Shown here: piece after piece, positions 45,935 to 54,246 of the stretch | How positions within the stretch are numbered: the first letter of the stretch is position 1 | Layout: the number at the start of each line of letters is the position of its first letter | Origin: Gammaproteobacteria bacterium | GTDB lineage: Bacteria; Pseudomonadota; Gammaproteobacteria; Pseudomonadales; Azotimanducaceae | Length of the DNA: 64,000 nucleotides | Assembly (NCBI GenBank): GCA_028818795.1 | Contig: JAPPND010000080.1 | Span: forward strand, 9,868 to 73,867 | Reading direction: 5' to 3' | Position numbers and translations under genes: made by a program | Notes under the pieces: model-generated | Told to the model about the DNA's origin: nothing | Seen by the model: only the letters and a program-made list of their open reading frames with translations | The model's database searches: none

Positions 45935-46498
45935 TCATCGCCAATCGGCTTCCCAATCGACGACCACCCGTTGGCACTCGGGGTAGACGGCGACCACCCA
46001 CTCGCTCACAAACGGGATCAATCGTTCGCCGAGGTCGTCGACGACGACCAAGACGTCGTGGGCCGGCGTGGCGAACAACCGTTGGACCTCGCCCATACGA
46101 ACCCCCGTCCTGTCCACGACCTCGCTACCCATCAAGTCGCGCCAGTAGTATTCGCCTTGCTCCGGTACCGGCAACACGCTGGCCGACACGCCGATGCCCC
46201 TGCCGCGCAGATCCGCCGCCCCGTCGCGGTTTCGAACACCCGCGAAGCGCGCAATCAAACCACCGCCATGCCGTTGTGCATCGACCTCGATGGGCACCCA
46301 TCCGGAGTCGTTCGTTGCGGTCTCCCCGCGAAGTTGCCACGGGCCGTAGTCCAGCAGGTTGCCGGGCGGGTCCGTGTACGATGTGACGTGCGCCCAACCC
46401 CTGACACCGAACGGGGCGCCCACCACCCCTACCAGAACGACGGCATCCGGGTCGTTGGTGGCTGCGGGCCTGCCGGATGTTGACGTTTCCTGTGACAT
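45935..46498 (-). CDS. rimM: Ribosome maturation factor RimM
   Basis: RimM binds S19 and helps assemble the 30S head. The protein (187 aa) has the N-terminal barrel (VLVGVVGAPFGVRGWAHVTS) and the C-terminal PRC-like barrel starting EYYWRDLMGSEVVDRTGVRM. DVLVVVDDLGERLIPFV is also typical. The first 17 residues are an extra low-complexity stretch. The gene is 66 bp after rpsP in the operon. Confidence 0.95.
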   Translation of the reverse strand: MSQETSTSGRPAATNDPDAVVLVGVVGAPFGVRGWAHVTSYTDPPGNLLDYGPWQLRGETATNDSGWVPIEVDAQRHGGGLIARFAGVRNRDGAADLRGRGIGVSASVLPVPEQGEYYWRDLMGSEVVDRTGVRMGEVQRLFATPAHDVLVVVDDLGERLIPFVSEWVVAVYPECQRVVVDWEADWR

Positions 46499-46564
46499 GC
46501 CGAGTGCAAGATCGGGCTACTTGCGGGTTGTCGTGTCCGGCGTCCCCGCACGCGGCAGTGCGGG

Positions 46565-46921
46565 CTAGCCCGGCGCCGACGACATCTCGTCGTTGACGGA
46601 CGTTTCGGCGGCGGACGTCTCGGTGGCCACTGGGGCCTCAGCGTCGTCCGACGCCGCTGCAAGCGCTTGTTCCGCCACGGTCTTGCGCCAACGACCAACG
46701 AGTTGCCTGACCCGGTCGGTGGGTTGCGCACCGGTGGACAGCCAGTAGTCGAGGCGCTCCAGGTCAAGGCGAAGCTCCTCCTCCCGGCCCCTTGCGATGG
46801 GGTTGTAGAACCCCACCCGCTCGATGAAGCGACCGTCGCGTTTGGCGGACCGTTCCGCGACCGTGACGTGGTAGAAGGGTTTCCTCTTGCCCCCGCGGCG
46901 CGCCAGTCGAATCGTGACCAC
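46565..46921 (-). CDS. rpsP: 30S ribosomal protein S16
   Basis: S16 is an early-binding 30S protein. The GTG at 46921 gives the exact family start ([19 protein letters not shown]) and has AGGTG 6 nt upstream; a GTG at 46930 would add three residues. The protein is 118 aa compared with about 82 in E. coli. The excess is an acidic, Ala/Ser/Glu-rich tail of about 35 residues that is probably unstructured. It is the first gene of the rpsP-rimM-trmD-rplS operon. ffh, usually just upstream, is 910 bp away. Confidence 0.96.
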   Translation of the reverse strand: MVTIRLARRGGKRKPFYHVTVAERSAKRDGRFIERVGFYNPIARGREEELRLDLERLDYWLSTGAQPTDRVRQLVGRWRKTVAEQALAAASDDAEAPVATETSAAETSVNDEMSSAPG

Positions 46922-46930
46922 GCTTGGCAC

Positions 46931-47831
46931 CTATAGAATCAAAGGCGCGCGATTCTATCAGGCACGTCGCCTGAGGGCGATGGTCCGTGAGTACCATCGC
47001 GTCGCCGCCTCGGCCCAGACCAGCCCCTCGGCGTCCTCCTTCTTCCAGCGCTGTCTCGATGTCTTGACATCCATCGCGCAACGCTGTCAAGCTCGCGTCC
47101 GACTGCCGGGTTTCGTCGCCGGGGGGCCGACGTATCCCGTGTAGCCGTGACCGCCGAGCATAGGCGGCACGACCTATCGTGTTTTGAATGGACGGCCAAG
47201 CCGTTCGCGCGTGGTGGACGTGGGTTGTTTCGTTGGGGGAGGGATGTCGTCACGCGCACCATCACTGACCTGGCGCATGCTGCCGGGGTTCGATCTACTT
47301 GCCGCGCGTCGGTGGCATGGACACGAGGCAGCGAACGTCCCACGCGCCGTGGCGCTGGCGGCCCTGTCGGCTTCGGCGTTCGTATCGCTTCCGACCGCTG
47401 CACAGGACGAGACAGGCCGCATCGCCGTACCGATGCGCCGCGATGCCGCCGCAGTCGTACGCGCGCGCCCTGAACAGACTGCACCCGAGGTGTCAAGCGC
47501 AAGTTCAAGATCGACGACTCCCTGGACGTGTTTCCCGTCCATGCCGTGGGCGGCGGACTTGGCACCGCGCTCGCCGCCGTGTTCGCGAGCAACGCCCTCG
47601 GCGTGTTCTCGGGCCAGCATGGAATCGACATTTCCGACCAGATTGGCGTGCAGGTGCTAGGCGTTCTCGTGATCGCGTCTAAAGGGTTTTCAGGCCACTC
47701 CTTACGTCTTCGGTCCCAAGCCCGCGCTCCAATCGCCCCCAAGGACAGCATCCTCCGCGGGCCTCAAATCCTCGGCGATGTCCAACGCACCCGTCGGGGT
47801 GGGCAACATTCGGTCGTCCAGGAACCGCAGA
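46931..47831. other. About 900-bp intergenic stretch with gene relics
   Basis: No intact gene is supported. The only recognisable sequence is the ammonium-transporter relic at 47492-47680. About 80 bp before it, an open plus-strand stretch (RAVALAALSASAFVSLPTAA) looks like a signal peptide without a body. It may be the 5' end of the same lost gene. This degenerate insert separates ffh from rpsP, which normally adjoin. Part of the rpsP promoter must lie near 46940-47000. Confidence 0.5.
47492..47680 (+). pseudogene. Relic of an ammonium transporter (AmtB) 3' end
   Basis: The plus strand encodes KRKFKIDDSLDVFPVHAVGG, then GLGTALAAVFAS and QIGVQVLGVLVIA. This is the C-terminal transmembrane region of Amt proteins, with the conserved DDSLDVF and the HAVGG histidine helix. 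The sequence has no start and runs into unrelated sequence after about 60 residues. It is a fragment, probably left by a deletion. Confidence 0.75.
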
Positions 47832-49229
47832 TTAGCGGTGGCGGCGTGGCGGCATCTGCCTCCGGCGGGCTGCGCCCCGGGACGCGTTCTCCGCGGCGGC
47901 CAAACCCCGCATCATTCGGTCCATGCCCCCCTTGCGGGTCACCTTGCGCATCATCTTCTGCATCTGCTTGTGCTGTTTCAAAAGCTGGTTCACGTCCTGG
48001 ATGCGGGTGCCGCTGCCGCTGGCGATGCGTCGCTTGCGCGAACCGTTGATGATGTCGGGAAAGTGGCGTTCCTGGGGCGTCATGGAGTCGATGATGACTT
48101 CCATTCGCCGGTACAGGGCGCCGTCCAATTGCGCCTGGGCACGCGGCGGTAGGTGACCCATGCCGGGCAGGCGGTCCATGAGTCCCTCCATGCCGCCCAT
48201 GCTGCCCATCTGCTGGAGCTGGTCCCGGAAGTCCATGAGGTCGAACTTCCGGCCCTTCTGGATCTTGCGCGCGAGCCGGGTCGCCTTCTTCTTGTCGACC
48301 CTGCGTTCCGCCTCCTCGAACAGGCCGACGACGTCGCCCATGCCAAGAATGCGCGATGCGATCCGGTCCGGGTAAAACGCCTCCAACGCGTCGGTCTTCT
48401 CACCGACGGCCAGGAACTTGATCGGCTTGCCGGTCACCGCCCGTACCGACAGCGCAGCGCCCCCCCGGGCATCGCCGTCTGCCTTGGCGAGCACCACCCC
48501 GGTCAGCGGCAGCGTTTCGTGGAACGCCTTGGCCGTCACCGCGGCGTCCTGGCCGGTCATCGCATCGACCACGAAGAGTGTCTCCACCGGATCGAGCGCC
48601 CGATGAATCGCCGCCACTTCCGCCATCATTTCCGCGTCGATGGCGAGCCGACCAGCCGTGTCGACGATCAGCACATCGTCGAGTCCCTTCTTGGCGTCGG
48701 CAAGCGCAAGTTTCGAAATCGCGACGGGTTTCTGGTCTGCCCTGCTCGGGATGAACCGGGCACCGGCTTCCGCAGCCAATGTCCCGAGTTGCTCGATGGC
48801 GGCGGGACGGTAGACATCGGTGCTCACCACCGCCACGCGTTTCCGCTCCCGCTCCTCAAGGTAGCGTGCGAGCTTGGCTACCGTGGCGGTCTTGCCCGCG
48901 CCCTGCAGGCCGGCTACCAGGACTACGGCGGGGGGTGTCGTTGAAAGGTCGAGGGCGTCGTTGGCCTCGCCCATCAACCGGACCAACTCCTCCTGGACGA
49001 TCTTGACGAACGCCTGGCCGGCATCCAGCGATGCCGACACCTCGCTGCCGATCGCCCGCTGTTGAACATCCGCGGTGAACGATCGCACCACCGAGAGCGC
49101 GACGTCGGCCTCGAGCAGGGCGAGACGCACCTGGCGTAGGGAGTCGCGGACGTTGTCCTCGGTCAGACGCCCGCGCCCGGCAACCGCACGCAGGGTCTTC
49201 GTCAAGCGTTCGCTCAAGCTCTCGAACAT
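47832..49229 (-). CDS. ffh: Signal recognition particle protein Ffh
   Basis: Ffh with 4.5S RNA delivers nascent membrane proteins to FtsY. The NG domain shows the G1 motif GLQGAGKTATVAKLARYL, DVYRPAAIEQL and LIVDTAGRLAID, and the G4 region TGVVLAKADGDARGGA. The methionine-rich M domain follows (QLQQMGSMGGMEGLMDRLPG, then KMMRKVTRKGGMDRMM). The protein is 465 aa and complete. Confidence 0.96.
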   Translation of the reverse strand: MFESLSERLTKTLRAVAGRGRLTEDNVRDSLRQVRLALLEADVALSVVRSFTADVQQRAIGSEVSASLDAGQAFVKIVQEELVRLMGEANDALDLSTTPPAVVLVAGLQGAGKTATVAKLARYLEERERKRVAVVSTDVYRPAAIEQLGTLAAEAGARFIPSRADQKPVAISKLALADAKKGLDDVLIVDTAGRLAIDAEMMAEVAAIHRALDPVETLFVVDAMTGQDAAVTAKAFHETLPLTGVVLAKADGDARGGAALSVRAVTGKPIKFLAVGEKTDALEAFYPDRIASRILGMGDVVGLFEEAERRVDKKKATRLARKIQKGRKFDLMDFRDQLQQMGSMGGMEGLMDRLPGMGHLPPRAQAQLDGALYRRMEVIIDSMTPQERHFPDIINGSRKRRIASGSGTRIQDVNQLLKQHKQMQKMMRKVTRKGGMDRMMRGLAAAENASRGAARRRQMPPRRHR

Positions 49230-49381
49230 GGCCCAGGGAGTTGCGGGAGAGATGGCGGATTGTCGCGCACACCGGGGCGCTGTGCCACACTCGGAAAGCT
49301 AACCCGCGCACCCGTTGTTACTGCGTCGATTGTCTAAGCATCGCGAGGTAGAATCGATGCTCACGCGAAATAGGAGGGAAC

Positions 49382-50632
49382 ATGCCCGTGCACACCGCAA
49401 ACAGCCGCCGCCGTTTCGCCTGGAGCACCGCCTGGATCGGATTGTTGGCCGGGTTCGCCACGTTCGGATGGGCGCAGGACGACCACGACGACGACCACGC
49501 CGACGATGGTGAATCCCACGTCGTACCCCTGTTCCCAACCGCTTCAGAATACCGGCAGGGCTTCGTGCGCATCATCAACCACGATGGCCATCACGGCGAA
49601 GTACATATCCAAGCCGTCGACGACACAGGCTACGAGGCCGACGAGGTCACGTTGACGATCGAAGAAAACGCCACCGTGCACTTCAACTCGAACGACCTCG
49701 AAGACGGCGGCACGGATGCCGAGGGAAAGGGACTCGCCGGCCGCACCGGGCCGCCCATGGGGGGCGACTGGCGGCTCGAATTGACCAGCAGCCTCGACAT
49801 CGAGGTGCTGGCCTACATCCGGCACACGGACGGCTTCCTGACCTCGATGACCGACATCGCGCCGGCCGGCTCTGGGCGCCGCTACCGGGTGGCCGTGTTC
49901 AACCCCGGCAGCAACGCCAACCAGGCGAGCCGACTCCGCTTGATCAATCCTGGCCATGAAGAAGCTGACGTCGAGATCGTCGGAGTCGACGACGACGGGA
50001 CGTCGCCGGGTAGCGCGGTGGAGGTGACCATCGGCGAGGGTCTGGCGGTGACCCTGTCGGCGGCAGATCTCGAAAACGGCGGCAGCAATTTCGACGGCGC
50101 CCTTGGCGACGGCAGGGGCAAATGGCAACTCGACATCACCTCTTCCGAGCCGATCATGGTCATGAGCCTCATGGAGAGTACCCAGACCAATCAACTGACC
50201 AACCTATCGACCGCGCCGATGACCGAGTTCGAAACTGCCCGCGAGGTCTTCGACGCCGACATCTCCGCTCCCGTCGTCCAATCGAAATGCATCAACTGCC
50301 ACGTTGAAGGCGGACAGTCGGACCACACGCCATTGGTGTTCGTGAAGTCGGATACCGACCACCACGAGGAGCACAACTTCGGGGAATTCAAGGACTACCT
50401 GGCCGACGCCGACCATGGCGACCACGACCACGACCACGAAGACGAACGTCCCGCCGAGGTGATCCTCAACAAGATCCAAGGTATGGGCAACCCGGCGCAC
50501 GGTGGCGGCCAGCAGGTGCCAGCCGATTCCGAGGACTTCGGCAATATGGAACGGTTCCTGGCGATTCTCGAGGACGAGGTCGCCGCCGGGGAGGGCCACG
50601 ACGACGACAGCGGCGACCACGGCGACGGTTGA
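49382..50632 (+). CDS. Secreted His/Asp-rich protein with a CxxCH site
   Basis: The product is 416 aa; the ATG follows AGGAGG. It has a signal peptide (AWIGLLAGFATFGWAQ), then a DDHDDDHADD segment. Two similar beta-rich units follow (about 45-155 and 165-280): each has a GFVRIINHDG- or YRVAVFNPGS-type start and NDLEDGG- or ADLENGG-type turns. The C-terminal part has one heme-type motif, VVQSKCINCHVEGG, like a c-type cytochrome domain, followed by DADHGDHDHDHEDERPAEVI. The His/Asp runs could bind metal. I do not recognise a named family; a periplasmic redox or metal-binding role is inference. It stands alone between ffh and the M50 protease gene. Confidence 0.65.
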   Translation: MPVHTANSRRRFAWSTAWIGLLAGFATFGWAQDDHDDDHADDGESHVVPLFPTASEYRQGFVRIINHDGHHGEVHIQAVDDTGYEADEVTLTIEENATVHFNSNDLEDGGTDAEGKGLAGRTGPPMGGDWRLELTSSLDIEVLAYIRHTDGFLTSMTDIAPAGSGRRYRVAVFNPGSNANQASRLRLINPGHEEADVEIVGVDDDGTSPGSAVEVTIGEGLAVTLSAADLENGGSNFDGALGDGRGKWQLDITSSEPIMVMSLMESTQTNQLTNLSTAPMTEFETAREVFDADISAPVVQSKCINCHVEGGQSDHTPLVFVKSDTDHHEEHNFGEFKDYLADADHGDHDHDHEDERPAEVILNKIQGMGNPAHGGGQQVPADSEDFGNMERFLAILEDEVAAGEGHDDDSGDHGDG

Positions 50633-50649
50633 GCCATCGCTGGACGGGC

Positions 50650-51294
50650 CTACGCGACGAAGGTGATATACGGCAGCAGCGACTGGGCGAAGGTCATCAA
50701 CGCGCTGAACACCGGCACGCCGAGGAGTCCCGCGACGATCAGGGCGAGCAGCGCGAAGACGCCGTAGCGGGCGTTGTAGTCGATGTAGAGACGCCTGAGC
50801 CGCTCGGGGAGGAAGTACGGGAGAATGTAGTGGCCGTCCAAGGGTCCCAGCGGGATCATATTGAAGATCATCAACAGTAGGTTTACTTGGACGAGCAGGC
50901 TGAAGAACGTCACCACGTTTGCGCCGTAGAAGAACTCCGCGCCCGTCATCCGCATCGACAGGAAGAAATTCCAGGCAACGGCTGCAAGGATCAGGTTCAT
51001 CGCCGGTCCAGCCGCCGCGACCCAGAGGTCCGCGCTCCTTGAGCGGAAGTTCCGTGGATCCGTGGGCACCGGCTTGGCGTAGCCGAACCCAATCAAGACG
51101 ACCATCAGGAGCCCCATCGGATCGATGTGGGCAACCGGGTTGAGGGTGAGCCGCCCGGCCCGCTCCGCGGTGTCGTCGCCGGACAGCTTCGCCACGTAGG
51201 CGTGGCCGAACTCGTGGCAGGACAGCGACAGCACCAGCGCGGCGATCAGGAGCGCGAAGAGAGCAATCTCTCCTTGGAAGATCAGTCCGACCAT
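50650..51294 (-). CDS. M50 family (site-2-type) membrane metalloprotease
   Basis: The protein (214 aa) is almost entirely membrane-embedded, with about five or six hydrophobic segments. The zinc site HEFGH is in LSCHEFGHAYVAKLSG (about residues 27-31), and the second motif is FNMIPLGPLDGHYILPYFLP. This is the short RseP-unrelated M50 family, like YwhC and SpoIVFB-type enzymes. They cleave membrane-embedded substrates; the substrate here is unknown. No partner gene is adjacent. Confidence 0.88.
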   Translation of the reverse strand: MVGLIFQGEIALFALLIAALVLSLSCHEFGHAYVAKLSGDDTAERAGRLTLNPVAHIDPMGLLMVVLIGFGYAKPVPTDPRNFRSRSADLWVAAAGPAMNLILAAVAWNFFLSMRMTGAEFFYGANVVTFFSLLVQVNLLLMIFNMIPLGPLDGHYILPYFLPERLRRLYIDYNARYGVFALLALIVAGLLGVPVFSALMTFAQSLLPYITFVA

Positions 51295-51341
51295 GATTTG
51301 TCAGCCTCCGGGTCGGTGGAATCTTGGTGCCAGCTCGCCTC

Positions 51342-52739
51342 CTACGGTTCCCCGTTCAGGCTGTCGATCAATTCATCGGGCGCGTTGTGTTCGCCGAGAT
51401 GCGCCGCGAGACCCTCGCACAGGCCCCGAACCACATCCGCGTTGGCTGCCGCGACATCGTTCTCGGCGAAGGGATCAGCCACGATGTCGTACAGCTCGGG
51501 CGTCCCCGCGGCGCCCACCGGGGCAAGGCCCCAGCGTCCATCGGTCACCCACGGCGTGACGCACTTGGCCGGTAGACGGCCCTCGTCCCCGGGGCGCACA
51601 AAGGTGCCGGTAACGGCAAGGTCGCGATGATCCGGTCGGCTCTCGAGCAACGCCGTCGCGAAACTACGACCGTCGAAGGCTTCCGGCGGGTCCAGCTCGA
51701 TACCCGCTAAGTCGCTCAACGTCGGTTGAATGTCCACGGGTTGCGCCAGCATGTCGAGGCTTATGCCGCGCGGAACGTCGCCGCCGGCGATCAGGAACGG
51801 CACATGGCCGACCTCGGGGTAGATCGGCCAGTAGCGCTCGTCGTAGTCGCAGATGTTGCTCTTGCCGGTGCGGTTGTGTTCGCCGAGGCTGGTGCCGTGG
51901 TCGCTGGTGACGACGACGATGCTGTCGTCCCACAGCGCCAGGTCGTCGATCTTCTGCAGGATCCTGCCCAGATGCCTGTCGACGAGTTCGGTCTCGGCAG
52001 CATAGTGCGCCCACAGGTTGTTGAGTTCCTCGGGCGAATAGTCCGTCGCCGGGCCGTAGTTGCAGTGCAGCATGGGCTCGCCGTCGTAGTCGGGATCGTA
52101 CTTCCGCACCAGATACTCGGGCGGGTCCCAGGGTTCGTGGGGGTCGAAAAAGTCCACCCACAGAAAGAACGGCGCAGCGAGGTGGTTCTCCTCCAGCCAC
52201 TGCACGGCCGTGGCGGCGGTTTTCGCGCAGAACGTCTCGTCCTCACGGCTCGCGTAGCGGTTGATCCAGCGGTGCATGTCGGCCAGCGTTCTGCCCTGGA
52301 AACTGGGCGTGGCGCGGGTCTTGGCCGCTGGCATCACCTCGGTGATGTCGTCGTTCAAGTGCAGCAGGTGCCGGTCCCCCTCCTGGCCCCGATGCTGGTA
52401 GGCGGCCTGGAAGCCCTGGTTGAACCGGGCATTGAACAGATGGGGACAATCGCACAGCAATTGCGTCGCGTAGCCGTCTCGTGCCAGTCCGCGCGCAATG
52501 TGGTTGCGTCCAGACAGGTCGATGGGCTGCCAGGGGTAGTGCGGCCAGCCCAGACGCCCGGTGGCGACGTCCGTGCGGTGCGGAATCGTCGGGAAGCTAC
52601 CGGTGTAGAAACCTTCGATCTCGGTAGCCCGTTGTGCCGCGAACGCGTCCAGTTCCGGCGTCCTCACGCACCGCGTGGCGCGGGCACCGAGATTGTCGTA
52701 GCGGAAGGTGTCGGTGATGAGCAGGATGATGTTCTTCAC
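51342..52739 (-). CDS. Sulfatase-like hydrolase with a Thr nucleophile position
   Basis: The protein (465 aa) has the alkaline-phosphatase-superfamily fold. It has an N-terminal metal site (ILLITDTFRYDNLGA), a second metal site (VVVTSDHGTSLGEHNRTG) and FLWVDFFDPHEPWDPP. Sulfatases need C/S-x-P-x-R for formylglycine. Here the same place reads FPTIPHRTDVATGR, with Thr where Cys or Ser would be, so it probably cannot be converted to formylglycine. A phosphate or phosphonate ester substrate is therefore more likely than a sulfate ester. The start is GTG, overlapping the rhomboid stop as GTGA, so the two are co-translated. Confidence 0.82.
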   Translation of the reverse strand: MKNIILLITDTFRYDNLGARATRCVRTPELDAFAAQRATEIEGFYTGSFPTIPHRTDVATGRLGWPHYPWQPIDLSGRNHIARGLARDGYATQLLCDCPHLFNARFNQGFQAAYQHRGQEGDRHLLHLNDDITEVMPAAKTRATPSFQGRTLADMHRWINRYASREDETFCAKTAATAVQWLEENHLAAPFFLWVDFFDPHEPWDPPEYLVRKYDPDYDGEPMLHCNYGPATDYSPEELNNLWAHYAAETELVDRHLGRILQKIDDLALWDDSIVVVTSDHGTSLGEHNRTGKSNICDYDERYWPIYPEVGHVPFLIAGGDVPRGISLDMLAQPVDIQPTLSDLAGIELDPPEAFDGRSFATALLESRPDHRDLAVTGTFVRPGDEGRLPAKCVTPWVTDGRWGLAPVGAAGTPELYDIVADPFAENDVAAANADVVRGLCEGLAAHLGEHNAPDELIDSLNGEP

Positions 52740-53374
52740 GGTTGCCTCTCCAGATCTATCGGCGATCGGGACGGTCTGCCATGGGTCCGGTCTTCATCGG
52801 CCAATGCCTGTTGCCGGCTGCGCTCCAGGCCGAAGGCCACCCGGGCGACCGCCATCCCGGCGAGCAGGCCGAACAGGTGGGCCTCCCAGGACACGCCGTC
52901 GTCCCGGGGCACCACGCCAAAAATCATCCCGCCGTAAAGAAAGACCACCAGCGCGGCGACACCGATGGACTGCCAGCTCCGCTCGTAGAATCCGCGCGTG
53001 ACCAGGAAGCCGAGATACCCGAACGCCAAGCCGCTGGCACCGATGTGCGCCGCGTTCCGTCCGAAACACCACAACAGGATGCCGCCCAAGAGCATGATCA
53101 TGAAGGTCACGGCACCGAAGTAGCGGATCCCCCGGAACATCACCATCCCGCCGAGCACCAGAATCGGCATGGTATTGCTGATCAGGTGCCACCAGGAGCC
53201 GTGCACGAAGGGCATACCGACAACACCCGGGAGCGAACCCCACTCGCGCGGGATCACGGCAAGGTGGTAGAGGAGGTATTGGTTGTTGAATACGAGGGCG
53301 AACCCGGAGATGCCCCAAATCACACCCACGCACACCATGAGCACGAGGATGCGGTTCTTGGTCGGCGACTCCAT
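52736..53374 (-). CDS. Rhomboid family intramembrane serine protease
   Basis: The protein (212 aa) has six hydrophobic segments. The rhomboid HxxxN site is in WWHLISNTMPILVLGG, the catalytic Ser is in AAHIGASGLAFGYLGF (GxSG) and the His is in SWEAHLFGLLAGMAV. These residues form the Ser-His dyad of rhomboid proteases, which cut transmembrane helices. It overlaps the sulfatase-like gene by 4 nt. The C-terminal 35 residues are basic and likely cytoplasmic. Confidence 0.9.
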   Translation of the reverse strand: MESPTKNRILVLMVCVGVIWGISGFALVFNNQYLLYHLAVIPREWGSLPGVVGMPFVHGSWWHLISNTMPILVLGGMVMFRGIRYFGAVTFMIMLLGGILLWCFGRNAAHIGASGLAFGYLGFLVTRGFYERSWQSIGVAALVVFLYGGMIFGVVPRDDGVSWEAHLFGLLAGMAVARVAFGLERSRQQALADEDRTHGRPSRSPIDLERQP

Positions 53375-53380
53375 GGCTAC

Positions 53381-54232
53381 TCAGGCAACCAACGCGTCGG
53401 CACCGAGGCGTTCTGCGAGCCAGGTCTTGAGCGGCACGTCCTCGTCGGCGGGCGACGTGTAGCCGAAACCGCCATTGGGGCTCACCCCCAGCAACTGCCG
53501 ACGGATCGCATCCGCGCCGGGAAGGTAGTGCGCCACGGACATATCGTCCCGGGGCCGCAGCCAGCGGTAGCTGTAGCCGAGGAAGAGCACCTTGCGGGTC
53601 ACCTCCGAGCGGTTGAAGCCCGCCGAATGCCAAAGGCGCCGGTCGAAGAACACCGTGTCGCCCGCATCCACGCACATCGGCGTTGCGTCCGGGTGGTCGA
53701 GCTGGTCGTCTTCGGGCAGGTCGAGCCGGTTCAGACGGTGGCTGCCCGGGACGACGTGGAAGTTGCCGCGGTCGGTGTCCATCGTGCTCGTGAAGAAGAA
53801 TCCCACTTTCAGGGACACCCGGGGCCGGGGCTCGCCCTCGAGTTCGAGATTCAGCCGTCCGCTGTCCTGGTGCCAGCCGAGGCGGGCTCGTCGTGACACA
53901 TGGTCCTTCGGCAGCGGCGGCGTGATCATCAGGTGCGAGTGGTAGAGCTGGATGTTCCAGCCCAAGATGTCCACCACCTTCATGAATGTCTTTGGCAGGT
54001 CGAGCAGGTCGAGGAATTCATCGTCCATGCCGATGGCGTCGAGGAGGTTCAAGGGATGATGCGGCTTCACCTCGCGCTTCGGACGCCACTCGGCATCGAG
54101 CCGCTCGGTCGCCACTGCCAAGCGGGCCACCTTGTCGGGTGGCAGCACGCCGGGCACGACGAGGTAGCCCTGGTCCTCGAACTGCTTGCGCTCGCCAGCG
54201 GTCAGCCGGTGGGCAAGGCAGGATTCGTCCAC
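53381..54232 (-). CDS. PhyH-type Fe(II)/2-oxoglutarate dioxygenase
   Basis: This protein (283 aa) is like phytanoyl-CoA dioxygenase. Iron ligands appear in LGWHQDSGRLNLE (HxD) and a later His in DRRLWHSAGFNRS. The 2-oxoglutarate-binding Arg is in FNRSEVTRKVLFLGYSYRWL. Substrates of this broad family include acyl-CoAs and small natural products, so the reaction is undefined. The frame is open upstream into the serine hydrolase gene, but GTG 54232 fits the domain start (HRLTAGERKQFEDQGYLVVP). It is co-oriented with the rhomboid and the hydrolase. Confidence 0.85.
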   Translation of the reverse strand: MDESCLAHRLTAGERKQFEDQGYLVVPGVLPPDKVARLAVATERLDAEWRPKREVKPHHPLNLLDAIGMDDEFLDLLDLPKTFMKVVDILGWNIQLYHSHLMITPPLPKDHVSRRARLGWHQDSGRLNLELEGEPRPRVSLKVGFFFTSTMDTDRGNFHVVPGSHRLNRLDLPEDDQLDHPDATPMCVDAGDTVFFDRRLWHSAGFNRSEVTRKVLFLGYSYRWLRPRDDMSVAHYLPGADAIRRQLLGVSPNGGFGYTSPADEDVPLKTWLAERLGADALVA

Positions 54233-54246
54233 CGTCGTCGCAACCG

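Noticed and set aside
46939..47751. A 270-codon minus-strand frame between rpsP and ffh
   Set aside because: Composition is typical of antisense GC-rich DNA, and the plus strand shows an AmtB relic there.
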